DNA from: an uncultured Acidobacteriota bacterium | GTDB lineage: Bacteria; Acidobacteriota; Terriglobia; Bryobacterales; Bryobacteraceae | DNA length: 64,000 nt | NCBI GenBank assembly: GCA_902826605.1 | Contig: CADEFM010000013.1 | Span: 1-64,000, forward strand | Reading direction: 5' to 3' | Part shown: positions 44,083 through 51,478 of the stretch, piece after piece | Numbering within the stretch: position 1 is the first letter of the stretch | How the letters are laid out: the number at the start of each line of letters is the position of its first letter | The notes under the pieces: generated by a model | Databases searched by the model: none | Told to the model about the DNA's origin: nothing | Seen by the model: the letters and a program-made list of their open reading frames with translations, nothing else | Position numbers and translations under genes: made by a program

Positions 44083-44529
44083 ATGGAAACCGGCCGAAAA
44101 ATTCGAATTCTGCTGATCGAAGACAATCTCGGAGACGTCGATCTCATCCGGTTTGCGCTGCAACGGGCGAAACTGGATTGCGAATTGACCGTCATTAACG
44201 ACGGAGGCGAGGCATTGGCGCTCGTGCGGAGGGCAAATGCGCTGCCAAACCCTGTCGTTCCGGATTTGATTCTCCTGGACTTGAACCTTCCTAAAGCTGA
44301 CGGACGGGAAATTCTGACGGAAATGCGCTCCACGTCGACTTTTGCGGACGTACCCGTTGTCATTCTTACTTCTTCGTCATGGCTGCGCGAGCGTGAACAG
44401 TTGGAATCGCTTCGGATCGCCCGCCATATTACGAAGCCGCCGGATCTGGATGCCTTTTTGAAGCTGGGTTTTGTTGTCAGAGAAGTGCTGGACGACTACG
44501 CGGCAGGGGGCGGCCAAGCCATAAGCTAG
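44083..44529 (+). CDS. Response regulator, Rcp1-like single receiver
   Basis: A 148-residue receiver protein. Acidic pair in LLIEDNLGDVDLI, phospho-acceptor Asp66 in LILLDLNLPKADG, Thr/Ser site VVILTSSS and Lys in ITKPPDLD. The EDNxGDxxLI form is that of Rcp1, the partner of phytochrome-like kinases, which suits the upstream kinase. No output domain. The ATG at 44083 is preferred to a TTG just before it. Confidence 0.92.
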   Translation: METGRKIRILLIEDNLGDVDLIRFALQRAKLDCELTVINDGGEALALVRRANALPNPVVPDLILLDLNLPKADGREILTEMRSTSTFADVPVVILTSSSWLREREQLESLRIARHITKPPDLDAFLKLGFVVREVLDDYAAGGGQAIS

Positions 44530-44542
44530 ACGCGAGCCGTGC

Positions 44543-44583
44543 TTGTAACATGATTGTAACAATACATTCATCCTATTGTAATT
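44543..44583 (+). promoter_or_regulatory. 11-base-phased TTGTAA repeats upstream of the TPR/retropepsin gene
   Basis: TTGTAACA at 44543-44550 and again at 44554-44561, and TTGTAATT at 44576-44583: starts are 11 and 22 bases apart. Direct repeats on one helix face at 11-base steps are the arrangement bound by OmpR/PhoB-type regulators. It lies 40-80 bases before the GTG start of the next gene. Confidence 0.5.
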
Positions 44584-44622
44584 CTACTGCCTGTCGGGTA
44601 AGCTGTCGATGGGGAGATTGCC

Positions 44623-46065
44623 GTGCGTCGCTTCACTGCTTTCACCGTGGCGCGATGGGGAGTTGCCGTAACTCTCCTGCTTGTGGTGCAGGCAGCTTGG
44701 GCGCGTAAAAGCGTGATCGCGGAAACCACCGCTCAAACCGCGCTCACACTGTTGCAGAGCGGACAAACAGAGGCTGCCCTTGCACAGGTTCATGCGGCGC
44801 TTGCGGCGAATCCGAAAGACTCCACTCTCCTATGTGTGCTGGGCGATATCCTGTTTCGCAAATCGGAGTTCGAATCCGCTGAGACTGCCTATCGCCTCGC
44901 TTTGAAGAGCGACACGGCCTCGGCGCGGGCACACTGGGGGCTGGGTCGGCTTAGCCGGCTTCGTTTTTCGCGAAAGACCGCGCGCGAGCATTTTTCGGCG
45001 GCCTATCACCTGGATCCTTCCGATCCCGACATCATTCTTGCCCATGCGGATTCAGTTCCAGACGCGGACTCTCGCAAGGCGTTGCTGCAGCGCTTCCTGG
45101 CCCTAGCCGAGCTTGAGGACAGCGGTCGAGTGGACGATGTGGCCGCGCGCCTTCAAATGGAGGAGCGCATCGGCGAGCGCCAGATGGGAGCGTTGGCCAG
45201 TCCCTACCGTGGTTATCGTTTCAAGCTATCGTCCTTTTTCCCGGTGAACTCCGCGCCTAATGGATGGCTGCTGAACGTAAGCATCGACGGAGGCAAACCC
45301 CTGCGGTTGGTGCTGGACACGGGCGGGAATGGAATTGTCTTGAACGCCAAGGCAGCGCGAGGGGCTGCACGCGAAGTGCTCGCCCGCTCCGAGGTTAAGG
45401 GTTTGGGTTCCGGCAATGCCGCGCAAGCCCACGTATCGCTCGCACGTACCGTATCCATTGACGACTTCATTCTGGTAAATGTTCCGATTGAAGTGGTGGA
45501 GGCGAGCGTGGTGCCAGGAGCCGACGGAATTATCGGAGCCGATGTTTTTCAGCAATTCTTGGTGAAACTGGACGCGCGCCGGCGCACTTTGGAGCTAACG
45601 CCCTTCGCGGGACAGCCGGAGCCGCACAATTACTCGCGAGATGCGTGGATCGCTTACGATCCGGCTCCGTGCACGGATTGCGAACACTTCACACCGGTCT
45701 ATTCCGTCTCGCACTTTTTGTTGATACGCGCCACCCTGGACGGCGTGCACGACGGCTATTTTTTGTTGGACACCGGCTCGGCCCGAACCGTGATCTCAAA
45801 GGCCGTGGCGAGTCCGGCCGCGGCTGAGCGTGAATCCCTGAGTGGGGCGCAAGGGGAAATTCACGGTGCGCATCGTCTGAACCCCGTAAGTGTGAAACTT
45901 GCGGGCGAACAATTTTTCGACCCCGCTCCGATCGCCGCCGATCTCAAACAGATGAGCCTTCGGCAGGGCGTCGAAATTTCCGGGACCATCGGCTATTCGC
46001 TGCTTTCACGGTCGGTTCTCACCATCAACTACAGAGATGGCCTGGTTCAACTGAACGCGAAGTAA
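44623..46065 (+). CDS. Secreted TPR protein with two retropepsin-like aspartyl protease domains
   Basis: A 480-residue protein: signal peptide about 1-27 (VAVTLLLVVQAAWA), two or three TPR repeats (about 35-150: LLQSGQTEAALAQVHAALAANP, GDILFRKSEFESAETAYRLAL), then two aspartyl-protease-like halves. The first has LRLVLDTGGNGIVL (Asp232), the second YFLLDTGSARTVIS (Asp383), with ADGIIGADVFQQF and GTIGYSLLSRSV as the matching hydrophobic motifs. Two DTG motifs in one chain could fold as an internal dimer. The GTG start at 44623 follows GGGGAG; no ATG is in frame. Confidence 0.83.
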   Translation: MRRFTAFTVARWGVAVTLLLVVQAAWARKSVIAETTAQTALTLLQSGQTEAALAQVHAALAANPKDSTLLCVLGDILFRKSEFESAETAYRLALKSDTASARAHWGLGRLSRLRFSRKTAREHFSAAYHLDPSDPDIILAHADSVPDADSRKALLQRFLALAELEDSGRVDDVAARLQMEERIGERQMGALASPYRGYRFKLSSFFPVNSAPNGWLLNVSIDGGKPLRLVLDTGGNGIVLNAKAARGAAREVLARSEVKGLGSGNAAQAHVSLARTVSIDDFILVNVPIEVVEASVVPGADGIIGADVFQQFLVKLDARRRTLELTPFAGQPEPHNYSRDAWIAYDPAPCTDCEHFTPVYSVSHFLLIRATLDGVHDGYFLLDTGSARTVISKAVASPAAAERESLSGAQGEIHGAHRLNPVSVKLAGEQFFDPAPIAADLKQMSLRQGVEISGTIGYSLLSRSVLTINYRDGLVQLNAK

Positions 46066-46115
46066 CCCACCTGCTCGATACAGAGATACACTCTGAGGAG
46101 GAGGCAGGCAGGCTT

Positions 46116-47006
46116 ATGAGCGCAGATCCACACGATGCAAGAGACAACGGCGCATTGGGCGAGGTGGGCCGCCGCGACTTTGTGGCGTTATCGGTAGCGG
46201 CGGGCGTTGCCGCGGCCACGGGCACTGTATCGGCGGCGATGCCAGTGGTGGAAACCAACGTTTCGGTCAAAACTCCGGACGGAAGCTGCGACGCTGTGTT
46301 CATTCGCCCCACAACGGGTTCCCATCCGGCGGTCCTAGTGTGGCCCGACGCGCTGGGCTTGCGGCCCGCGTTCCGCGACATGGGCAAGCGGTTGGCCGCG
46401 GAAGGATACTCCGTCCTCGTGCCGAACCCTTTCTATCGTTCAGCCAAAGCGCCGGTATTCGATTCGTCCTTTAGCTTCCAGAACCAGGACGACATGGCGA
46501 AACTGCGTCAATTGATGGGAAGTCTAGGCGTCGCGGGAGTTGCGGAGAAAGACGCGATAGCGTACGTAGCGTTCCTGGACGCGCAAAAAGAGGTGAACAA
46601 GGCCAAGAAGATCGGCACGCAGGGCTACTGCATGGGCGGACCGCTGGTCGTAAGAACGGCGGCCGCGTTGCCCAATAGAATTGGCGCGGGGGCGTCTTTC
46701 CACGGTGGTGGTTTGGTGACGGACAAGCCCGACAGCCCGCACTTGCTGGCTCCGAAAATCAAGGCGCGGATGTATTTCGGTGTCGCCTCGAATGACGACA
46801 AGACCCAGCCGGACGCAAAAGACAAATTGAAAGCCGCGTTCGCGGCCGCCAAAGTGCCCGCCGAGATCGAGGTTTATTCGGAATCTTTGCATGGCTGGTG
46901 CGTGCCCGATATGCCGGTCCAGAACGGCAAGCCGATCTACAACAAGCCGGATGCCGAGCGGGCTTGGGCGAAGCTGATGGCTCTGTACAAGAGCGCGCTG
47001 GCGTAA
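46116..47006 (+). CDS. Dienelactone hydrolase-family protein with Tat signal
   Basis: A 296-residue alpha/beta hydrolase. N-terminal GRRDFVALSVAAGVAAATG is a Tat-type signal. The nucleophile elbow GYCMGG has Cys172 rather than Ser, as in true dienelactone hydrolases; the His lies in SLHGWCVPD. Substrates in the family are lactones and esters from aromatic breakdown, so it might serve the same trade as the LigM cluster, though 34 kb away. GAGGAGG lies somewhat far upstream of the ATG. Confidence 0.88.
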   Translation: MSADPHDARDNGALGEVGRRDFVALSVAAGVAAATGTVSAAMPVVETNVSVKTPDGSCDAVFIRPTTGSHPAVLVWPDALGLRPAFRDMGKRLAAEGYSVLVPNPFYRSAKAPVFDSSFSFQNQDDMAKLRQLMGSLGVAGVAEKDAIAYVAFLDAQKEVNKAKKIGTQGYCMGGPLVVRTAAALPNRIGAGASFHGGGLVTDKPDSPHLLAPKIKARMYFGVASNDDKTQPDAKDKLKAAFAAAKVPAEIEVYSESLHGWCVPDMPVQNGKPIYNKPDAERAWAKLMALYKSALA

Positions 47007-47061
47007 CGCAAGTTTCACGAAACGGCGACATGGGCAGCGCCCTCTTTACTGCGGAGGGCGT

Positions 47062-47430
47062 ATGCCAAGACCGGTACATTTCGAAATTCCCGCAACGAAT
47101 CTGCAAAAAACGATGGACTTCTATAGTCACGTCTTCGGCTGGAAGTTCAAAAAATGGGATGGCCCCATGGAGTATTGGCTGATCACGACAGGTGAATCGC
47201 CTGAACCGGGAATCAATGGGGGAATGCTGGCGCGCCGCGATCCACAACAGCCATGCGTCAATACGATCGGAGTGGAAAACCTGGACAAAACCATCGCGGC
47301 GGTGCTGGCGAACGGCGGTTCCATCGCAGTACCGAAGATGCCGATTCCGACGATGGGCTGGCTGGCTTATTGTAAGGACAACGAAGGCAATATGTTCGGT
47401 ATGATGCAGCCCGATCCCAACGCGAAGTAA
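47062..47430 (+). CDS. VOC-family (glyoxalase-like) protein
   Basis: A 122-residue single-domain VOC protein with two beta-alpha-beta-beta-beta units: FEIPATNLQKTMDFYSHVFGW and NTIGVENLDKTIAAVLANGG. Metal-ligand positions could be His6 (VHFEIP) and Glu in the final EGNMFGMMQ strand. Such small proteins usually work as dimers and cover glyoxalases, dioxygenases and resistance proteins; the role here is not clear. GGAGGGCGT precedes the ATG. Confidence 0.85.
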   Translation: MPRPVHFEIPATNLQKTMDFYSHVFGWKFKKWDGPMEYWLITTGESPEPGINGGMLARRDPQQPCVNTIGVENLDKTIAAVLANGGSIAVPKMPIPTMGWLAYCKDNEGNMFGMMQPDPNAK

Positions 47431-47452
47431 AAATCGATGGAGTTCGAGCGGG

Positions 47453-47989
47453 CTATTTGGCTTCGACCACGGTAGTCTGATTTGCTTGGACTTTAATCAT
47501 TTCCTTAAATTCCGAGCCTCCGCTGACGGGAACGATCTTCACTTCGTAATCGCCAGCCGGAATCTTGATGCGCTGCGCGAAATTGCTGAACTCATCCACG
47601 TGCCCGTAATACTTCCCGTTGATGTAGACCGCGGCGAATTTTTCCGGATGCATGGTGCGGATGGAACCGAACGGACCTTGAGCCGGCGGGAGCTTTTCCA
47701 AATTCTCCGTGAGCGTTGTGGTCTTGCCTGCGGTGACGCTCACCGTGCGCGTGAGGTCCTTATATCGCGGCTCAGTGAGCAGGATGGTATGTTCGCCCGC
47801 GGGGAGCGTATACGTCCGCGCCATCGCGAAATTTCCGGCGGGACCCACATACTTGCCGTCGACGAAAACCCCTGCCCGCGAAGGGCCCACGCTGGTTTTC
47901 AATTTGCCCGCGCCCTGCGCGAATGAGAGTCCGGCTGAGAGCAATAAACCGGTTGCGAATACCAAGCATGTGACAAAGCGTTGTATCAC
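47453..47989 (-). CDS. Secreted PEGA-like domain protein
   Basis: A 178-residue exported protein (signal 1-25, ending LSFAQG). Two PEGA-like units are visible: AGVFVDGKYVGPAGNFA...YTLPAGEHTILL and AAVYINGKYYGHVDEFS...IKIPAGDYEVKIVP, each with the V.VDGK..G...L.AG.H pattern. PEGA domains are small beta-domains of surface or envelope proteins. Convergent with the VOC gene. Confidence 0.82.
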   Translation of the reverse strand: MIQRFVTCLVFATGLLLSAGLSFAQGAGKLKTSVGPSRAGVFVDGKYVGPAGNFAMARTYTLPAGEHTILLTEPRYKDLTRTVSVTAGKTTTLTENLEKLPPAQGPFGSIRTMHPEKFAAVYINGKYYGHVDEFSNFAQRIKIPAGDYEVKIVPVSGGSEFKEMIKVQANQTTVVEAK

Positions 47990-48137
47990 GAAATGCCTCC
48001 GTTTCAGATTTCTATTCTAAAGGAATGGACTGGCTGTTGGTAGCGCGCTGCATCGGCCACACTCCAGGGACACCGAACTCTTCAGTACTATATGTACGGA
48101 AACGAGAACGAGCTTCAGCATCCGGCAGGTAAATAAA

Positions 48138-49556
48138 ATGCGCAGACGCGGTTTCTTGCAATGTCTCTTGCAATGGGCAGGTGCGGCGGCTTCGGCAGGC
48201 GAGCTGAAGGCGCAGCGTCCCGCGGGAAGATTACCGGCGCGCGGAGAATTCGTCATCCGAGGCGCTCATGTGATGACTATGGACGGCGGCGCGGGCGACG
48301 TGACCGGCGGCAGCGTGCATGTTCGCAACGGCGTGATCGAAGCCGTGGGAAAGAATGTCACGGCGCGCGGCGCAGCGGAGATCGACGGACGGCGCACCAT
48401 CGTGCTGCCGGGTCTTGTGGACACGCACTGGCACATGTGGACCACGTACCTGCGATCCATGGCTGGCGATAAACCCGAAGACGGCTACTTCCCCATCACT
48501 ACACGCTACGGCCAGGCGATGGAGCCGATCGATATGTATCGCGGCACGAAGCTGGCTGCCGCGGAAGCCATCAACTCCGGGATTACCACAGTCGGCGACA
48601 ATTGCCACAATGTGCGCAGCCACGATCACGCGGTGGAGGACCTCCGCGCGATTCAGGAATCCGGCTTGCGCTGCCGTTGGTCTTACGGACCGTATCGAGG
48701 CATGCCCGCGGACCGGCGCATCGATTTCGCGGACCTGGAAGGCTTTCATCGCGCGTGGGACAAGTATTCGAATGAGGGCTTGATTTCGCTGGGTTTCATG
48801 TGGGGCGGCATTCCGCTCGGCGCGGACGCGGTGAAATCGCCCGAAAGCATGAAGGCCGCGCGCAAGGAGATCGAAGCCGCGCGCCGCTTGGGCATCCCCA
48901 TGTGCACTCACTGGGCCTCACGCGAAAACACTCCTGCAGGGCAAGTGGAAGCGCTGGCGCAAGGCAAGTTCCTCGGCAAAGATCTGCTGCTGATTCACAT
49001 GCTGGCGGCGTCGCCGACGGAGATGAAGATGGTGGCGGCCGCGGGCTCGCCCATCAGCGTTTCGCCGGGGTCCGAGCTGCGCATCGGCTATGGCTCAACC
49101 AAGGCCGTCGATTTCATGCAGGCGGGAATTACGGTGGGCGTATCGGTGGACAGCGTGCCACTCACCGGTAACGCCAATTTTTTCGGCATCCTAAAACTGC
49201 TGCGCAACGCCGAAAACGCGAAGGGGTTCGATGAGTTTAGGCTTACCGCGCGGCGCGCGCTGGAGATGGGCACCATTGATGGCGCGCGGGCATTGGGACT
49301 GGATGGCCAAATCGGCTCGCTCACGCCCGGCAAACGTGCGGACCTGATTATGGTGCGCACCGACAGCCTGACCATGGGCGTGTTCACCGACCCGGCGCAC
49401 ATGCTGGTGGAGGCCACCGAAGAGGCTGATGTGGATACCGTAGTGGTGGACGGACGCATCCTGAAGCGGCGTGGGCGGCTGACCGCAATGGTGCCGGAGC
49501 ATGTGATTGGAGACGCGGCGGCTACACTGGAGGCGGTGGGGAAGCGGGTGAGGTAG
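48138..49556 (+). CDS. Metal-dependent amidohydrolase, exported
   Basis: A 472-residue amidohydrolase of the ATZ/TRZ-type branch. N-terminal RRRGFLQCLLQWAGAAAS suggests a Tat or Sec signal. Metal ligands: HxH in LVDTHWHMW, His in PMCTHWAS, His in LLLIHMLAA and Asp in VGVSVDSVP; GSLTPGKRADLIMV is the usual C-terminal block. The family deaminates or dechlorinates ring compounds or hydrolyses amides; the substrate is unknown. Confidence 0.9.
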   Translation: MRRRGFLQCLLQWAGAAASAGELKAQRPAGRLPARGEFVIRGAHVMTMDGGAGDVTGGSVHVRNGVIEAVGKNVTARGAAEIDGRRTIVLPGLVDTHWHMWTTYLRSMAGDKPEDGYFPITTRYGQAMEPIDMYRGTKLAAAEAINSGITTVGDNCHNVRSHDHAVEDLRAIQESGLRCRWSYGPYRGMPADRRIDFADLEGFHRAWDKYSNEGLISLGFMWGGIPLGADAVKSPESMKAARKEIEAARRLGIPMCTHWASRENTPAGQVEALAQGKFLGKDLLLIHMLAASPTEMKMVAAAGSPISVSPGSELRIGYGSTKAVDFMQAGITVGVSVDSVPLTGNANFFGILKLLRNAENAKGFDEFRLTARRALEMGTIDGARALGLDGQIGSLTPGKRADLIMVRTDSLTMGVFTDPAHMLVEATEEADVDTVVVDGRILKRRGRLTAMVPEHVIGDAAATLEAVGKRVR

Positions 49557-49677
49557 AGAGCTTGGACTGGCTTTGATCCGCGCGCGAATGAGGGCTTTCA
49601 GGCTGCGAGGTGAAACAGCGGTCCGCGCGGCTTTGCCCACAGCGGTAGTATCATGCAATCAGAAGGAGAGGTGAGCC

Positions 49678-50055
49678 ATGTTTTCAAGACTCTCATTTCT
49701 TGCGGCGCTTGGTATTCTCGGATTTTCGCTTTCCGCGCTGCCCGCGTTGGCCCATCACGGCTGGTCTGGAAACGCAGGTGAGGAATTCGAACTCACGGGT
49801 ACAGTCCAAACGGGCGTAAGCCTGGCCGGACCTCACGCGACCATGAAAGTTCTCGCCGATGGCAAGGTATGGGATATCACCATGGCCCCGCCGGCCCGAA
49901 CCGAAAGAGCAGGCCTGAAGGAAGGCGTGATTCCCGTGGGCGCCACGGTTACTATCCACGGTCATCGCAACAAGGACGCGAAACGCCTGGAGATCAAGAC
50001 CGAGCGCGTGACCTGGAACGGCCGCACGTTCAACGTCTATCCCGACCGCACATAG
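49678..50055 (+). CDS. Secreted DUF6152 protein (copy 2)
   Basis: A 125-residue protein: signal peptide 1-25 with a textbook ALA cleavage site, mature N-terminus His-His-Gly (H26, H27), PH motif at H53, then VIPVGATVTIHGHRNKD. Same design as the copies at 25844 and 62745 but more diverged. It is followed 19 bases later by a DUF6644 membrane protein gene, and the pair is probably an operon. AGAAGGAG precedes the ATG. Confidence 0.82.
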   Translation: MFSRLSFLAALGILGFSLSALPALAHHGWSGNAGEEFELTGTVQTGVSLAGPHATMKVLADGKVWDITMAPPARTERAGLKEGVIPVGATVTIHGHRNKDAKRLEIKTERVTWNGRTFNVYPDRT

Positions 50056-50074
50056 CGCACACCGGGGGAATCGT

Positions 50075-50560
50075 TTGTACCCATTCATGGCGTGGCTGGA
50101 AAGTTCGCCTCTCGGTCACGCCATGCGCGAAACCGGTGTGTGGACTTACGGTTGCGTGAACCTTCTCCACATCCTCGGCGTGGCCGCCCTGTTCGGAGCG
50201 ATTCTGGTGCTGGACTTGCGGCTTCTGGGACTCTGGCGAAGGGTTGCGCTTCCGGCGATCAGCGAGCCGGTGGTTCCCGTCGCCACGGTGGGTTTCATCA
50301 TTGCCGCGCTCAGCGGAATATGTCTGATTGCAACCAAGGCGACTGAATACGTCGGCAATCCGTTCATCTACATCAAATTTCCTGCCATCGGACTAGGCAT
50401 GATCAATGTCGCCTTGCTCAATTCCATGCAGGCATGGAAGCAGCATAGGCTGCGGGATCTTTCCCCGCCTGAACAGACACAGCTGGCCATCGCGGGTGGA
50501 ATATCTCTCTTCTGCTGGGTTACCGCGATCGCTGCAGGCCGCATGATCGGATATTGGTGA
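50075..50560 (+). CDS. DUF6644-type four-helix membrane protein
   Basis: A 161-residue protein with four membrane helices (about 24-46, 66-88, 97-117 and 137-157). LESSPLGHAMRE at the start and NLLHILGVAALFGAILVLDLRLLGL resemble DUF6644 proteins, a b-type-cytochrome-like fold with His in the helices (His31 here). A TTG start at 50075 has a GGGGGA five bases before it; an ATG at 50087 is the alternative. Pairs with the DUF6152 gene upstream. Confidence 0.78.
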   Translation: MYPFMAWLESSPLGHAMRETGVWTYGCVNLLHILGVAALFGAILVLDLRLLGLWRRVALPAISEPVVPVATVGFIIAALSGICLIATKATEYVGNPFIYIKFPAIGLGMINVALLNSMQAWKQHRLRDLSPPEQTQLAIAGGISLFCWVTAIAAGRMIGYW

Positions 50561-50563
50561 GCG

Positions 50564-50950
50564 TCACCACAAGATGCGCACGCCGTACCGTTCAATTTCT
50601 GGGTCGGGCGTAAGAACAGTCATCCCGTGCACGATGGCCTGTGCGACCAACATGCGGTCAAACGGATCCGCATGGAGCCCTGGCAGCTTTCCGGCGTGCA
50701 GTGCGGATTCCTCATCGATTGCGAGCGCCACGATGCCGCTTGCCTCACGGACTCTTGGAACGAAAATATCCGGCCTTACCGGTAGCGGAAGGCGTCCCAT
50801 CGCGTGTTTGACGCTGATTTCCCAAGCGGAGGCGGCGCTGAGGTAACGTTCGTTGTTCTGATCCAGAAAAGCCGCTGCGGCGGTCTTGCTCAGATGCGGC
50901 GAATCTGAAGCGATCCACAGAAACGTGCAGGTATCCACCAGCAGCTTCAT
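50564..50950 (-). CDS. VapC-like PIN-domain toxin
   Basis: A 128-residue PIN-domain ribonuclease. Acidic site residues are Asp6 in KLLVDTCTF, Glu in SAASAWEISVK, and the Asp pair in HADPFDRMLVAQA. By family knowledge it cuts RNA and is held inactive by its partner. Its ATG overlaps the antitoxin stop (ATGA). The AWEISVK..GRLPLP form is that of the type II VapC group with Phd-like partners. Confidence 0.93.
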   Translation of the reverse strand: MKLLVDTCTFLWIASDSPHLSKTAAAAFLDQNNERYLSAASAWEISVKHAMGRLPLPVRPDIFVPRVREASGIVALAIDEESALHAGKLPGLHADPFDRMLVAQAIVHGMTVLTPDPEIERYGVRILW

Positions 50951-51204
50951 TCGGGAAAAGACCCGCTCTTGCCGCTGAATCCTCTTAAGATCGCGTCCGG
51001 CAGGGATTCGAAAAACGAATCTGAAATCGTAAATTCACCCTTCGCCACGCCGATCCGCGGCTTGCGTGTCTTTTCCTTGCGAAGGGAGCGAAGTTCCGCC
51101 ACCGGCTGATTGCGATTGCAGAGCACCAGCGTATCACCCGCGGCGAGCTCCGCCAGATAACGCGACAAGTGGGTTTTTGCATCGTGGATATTGACCTTTT
51201 TCAC
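50947..51204 (-). CDS. Phd/YefM-type antitoxin
   Basis: An 85-residue antitoxin. The N-terminal DNA-binding part reads VNIHDAKTHLSRYLAELAAGDTLVLCNRNQPVAEL, the Phd/YefM signature, and the C-terminal part would wrap the toxin. The GTG at 51204 is used since the family starts just before KVNIHDAK; the longer frame runs through the operator. Coupled to the PIN toxin gene by ATGA. Confidence 0.9.
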   Translation of the reverse strand: MKKVNIHDAKTHLSRYLAELAAGDTLVLCNRNQPVAELRSLRKEKTRKPRIGVAKGEFTISDSFFESLPDAILRGFSGKSGSFPE

Positions 51205-51230
51205 AACTATATTGTGAACTATATAGTGAA
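51200..51230. promoter_or_regulatory. Operator of the toxin-antitoxin pair
   Basis: TTCACAA-CTATA-TTGTGAA (51200-51218) is a perfect 7-base inverted repeat across the antitoxin start. It continues into a tandem repeat of AACTATAT(T/A)GTG (51205-51216 and 51217-51228). Such repeats are where Phd-type antitoxins bind to repress their own operon. Confidence 0.65.
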
Positions 51231-51355
51231 CTAAGTCAATCGACTGCCCCGCACGATGGCTCGAACGCTGCAGCCGCTCGCCGCCCGTGTGAACCAAGAG
51301 GCGTTCGAGCGTCCGTTTTGCACAGCCATGTTATGCTGAATTCATAACCCTGGAA

Positions 51356-51431
51356 GGGCGGCTAGCTCAGTTGGGAGAGCACCACGTTCGCATCGTGGGG
51401 GTCATGGGTTCGAGTCCCATGCCGTCCACCA
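51356..51431 (+). tRNA. tRNA-Ala (CGC)
   Basis: Cloverleaf with acceptor GGGCGGC / GCCGTCC (one G-U), D-arm GCTCAGTTGGGAGAGC, anticodon arm CCACG-TTCGCAT-CGTGG giving anticodon CGC, T-arm ATGGGTTCGAGTCCCAT, discriminator A and encoded CCA. CGC reads the Ala codon GCG. Confidence 0.96.
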
Positions 51432-51478
51432 AATTTCCCCGCGAGATTCCTGGAGTGGCGCTCCTAAGGCCTGTTCAT

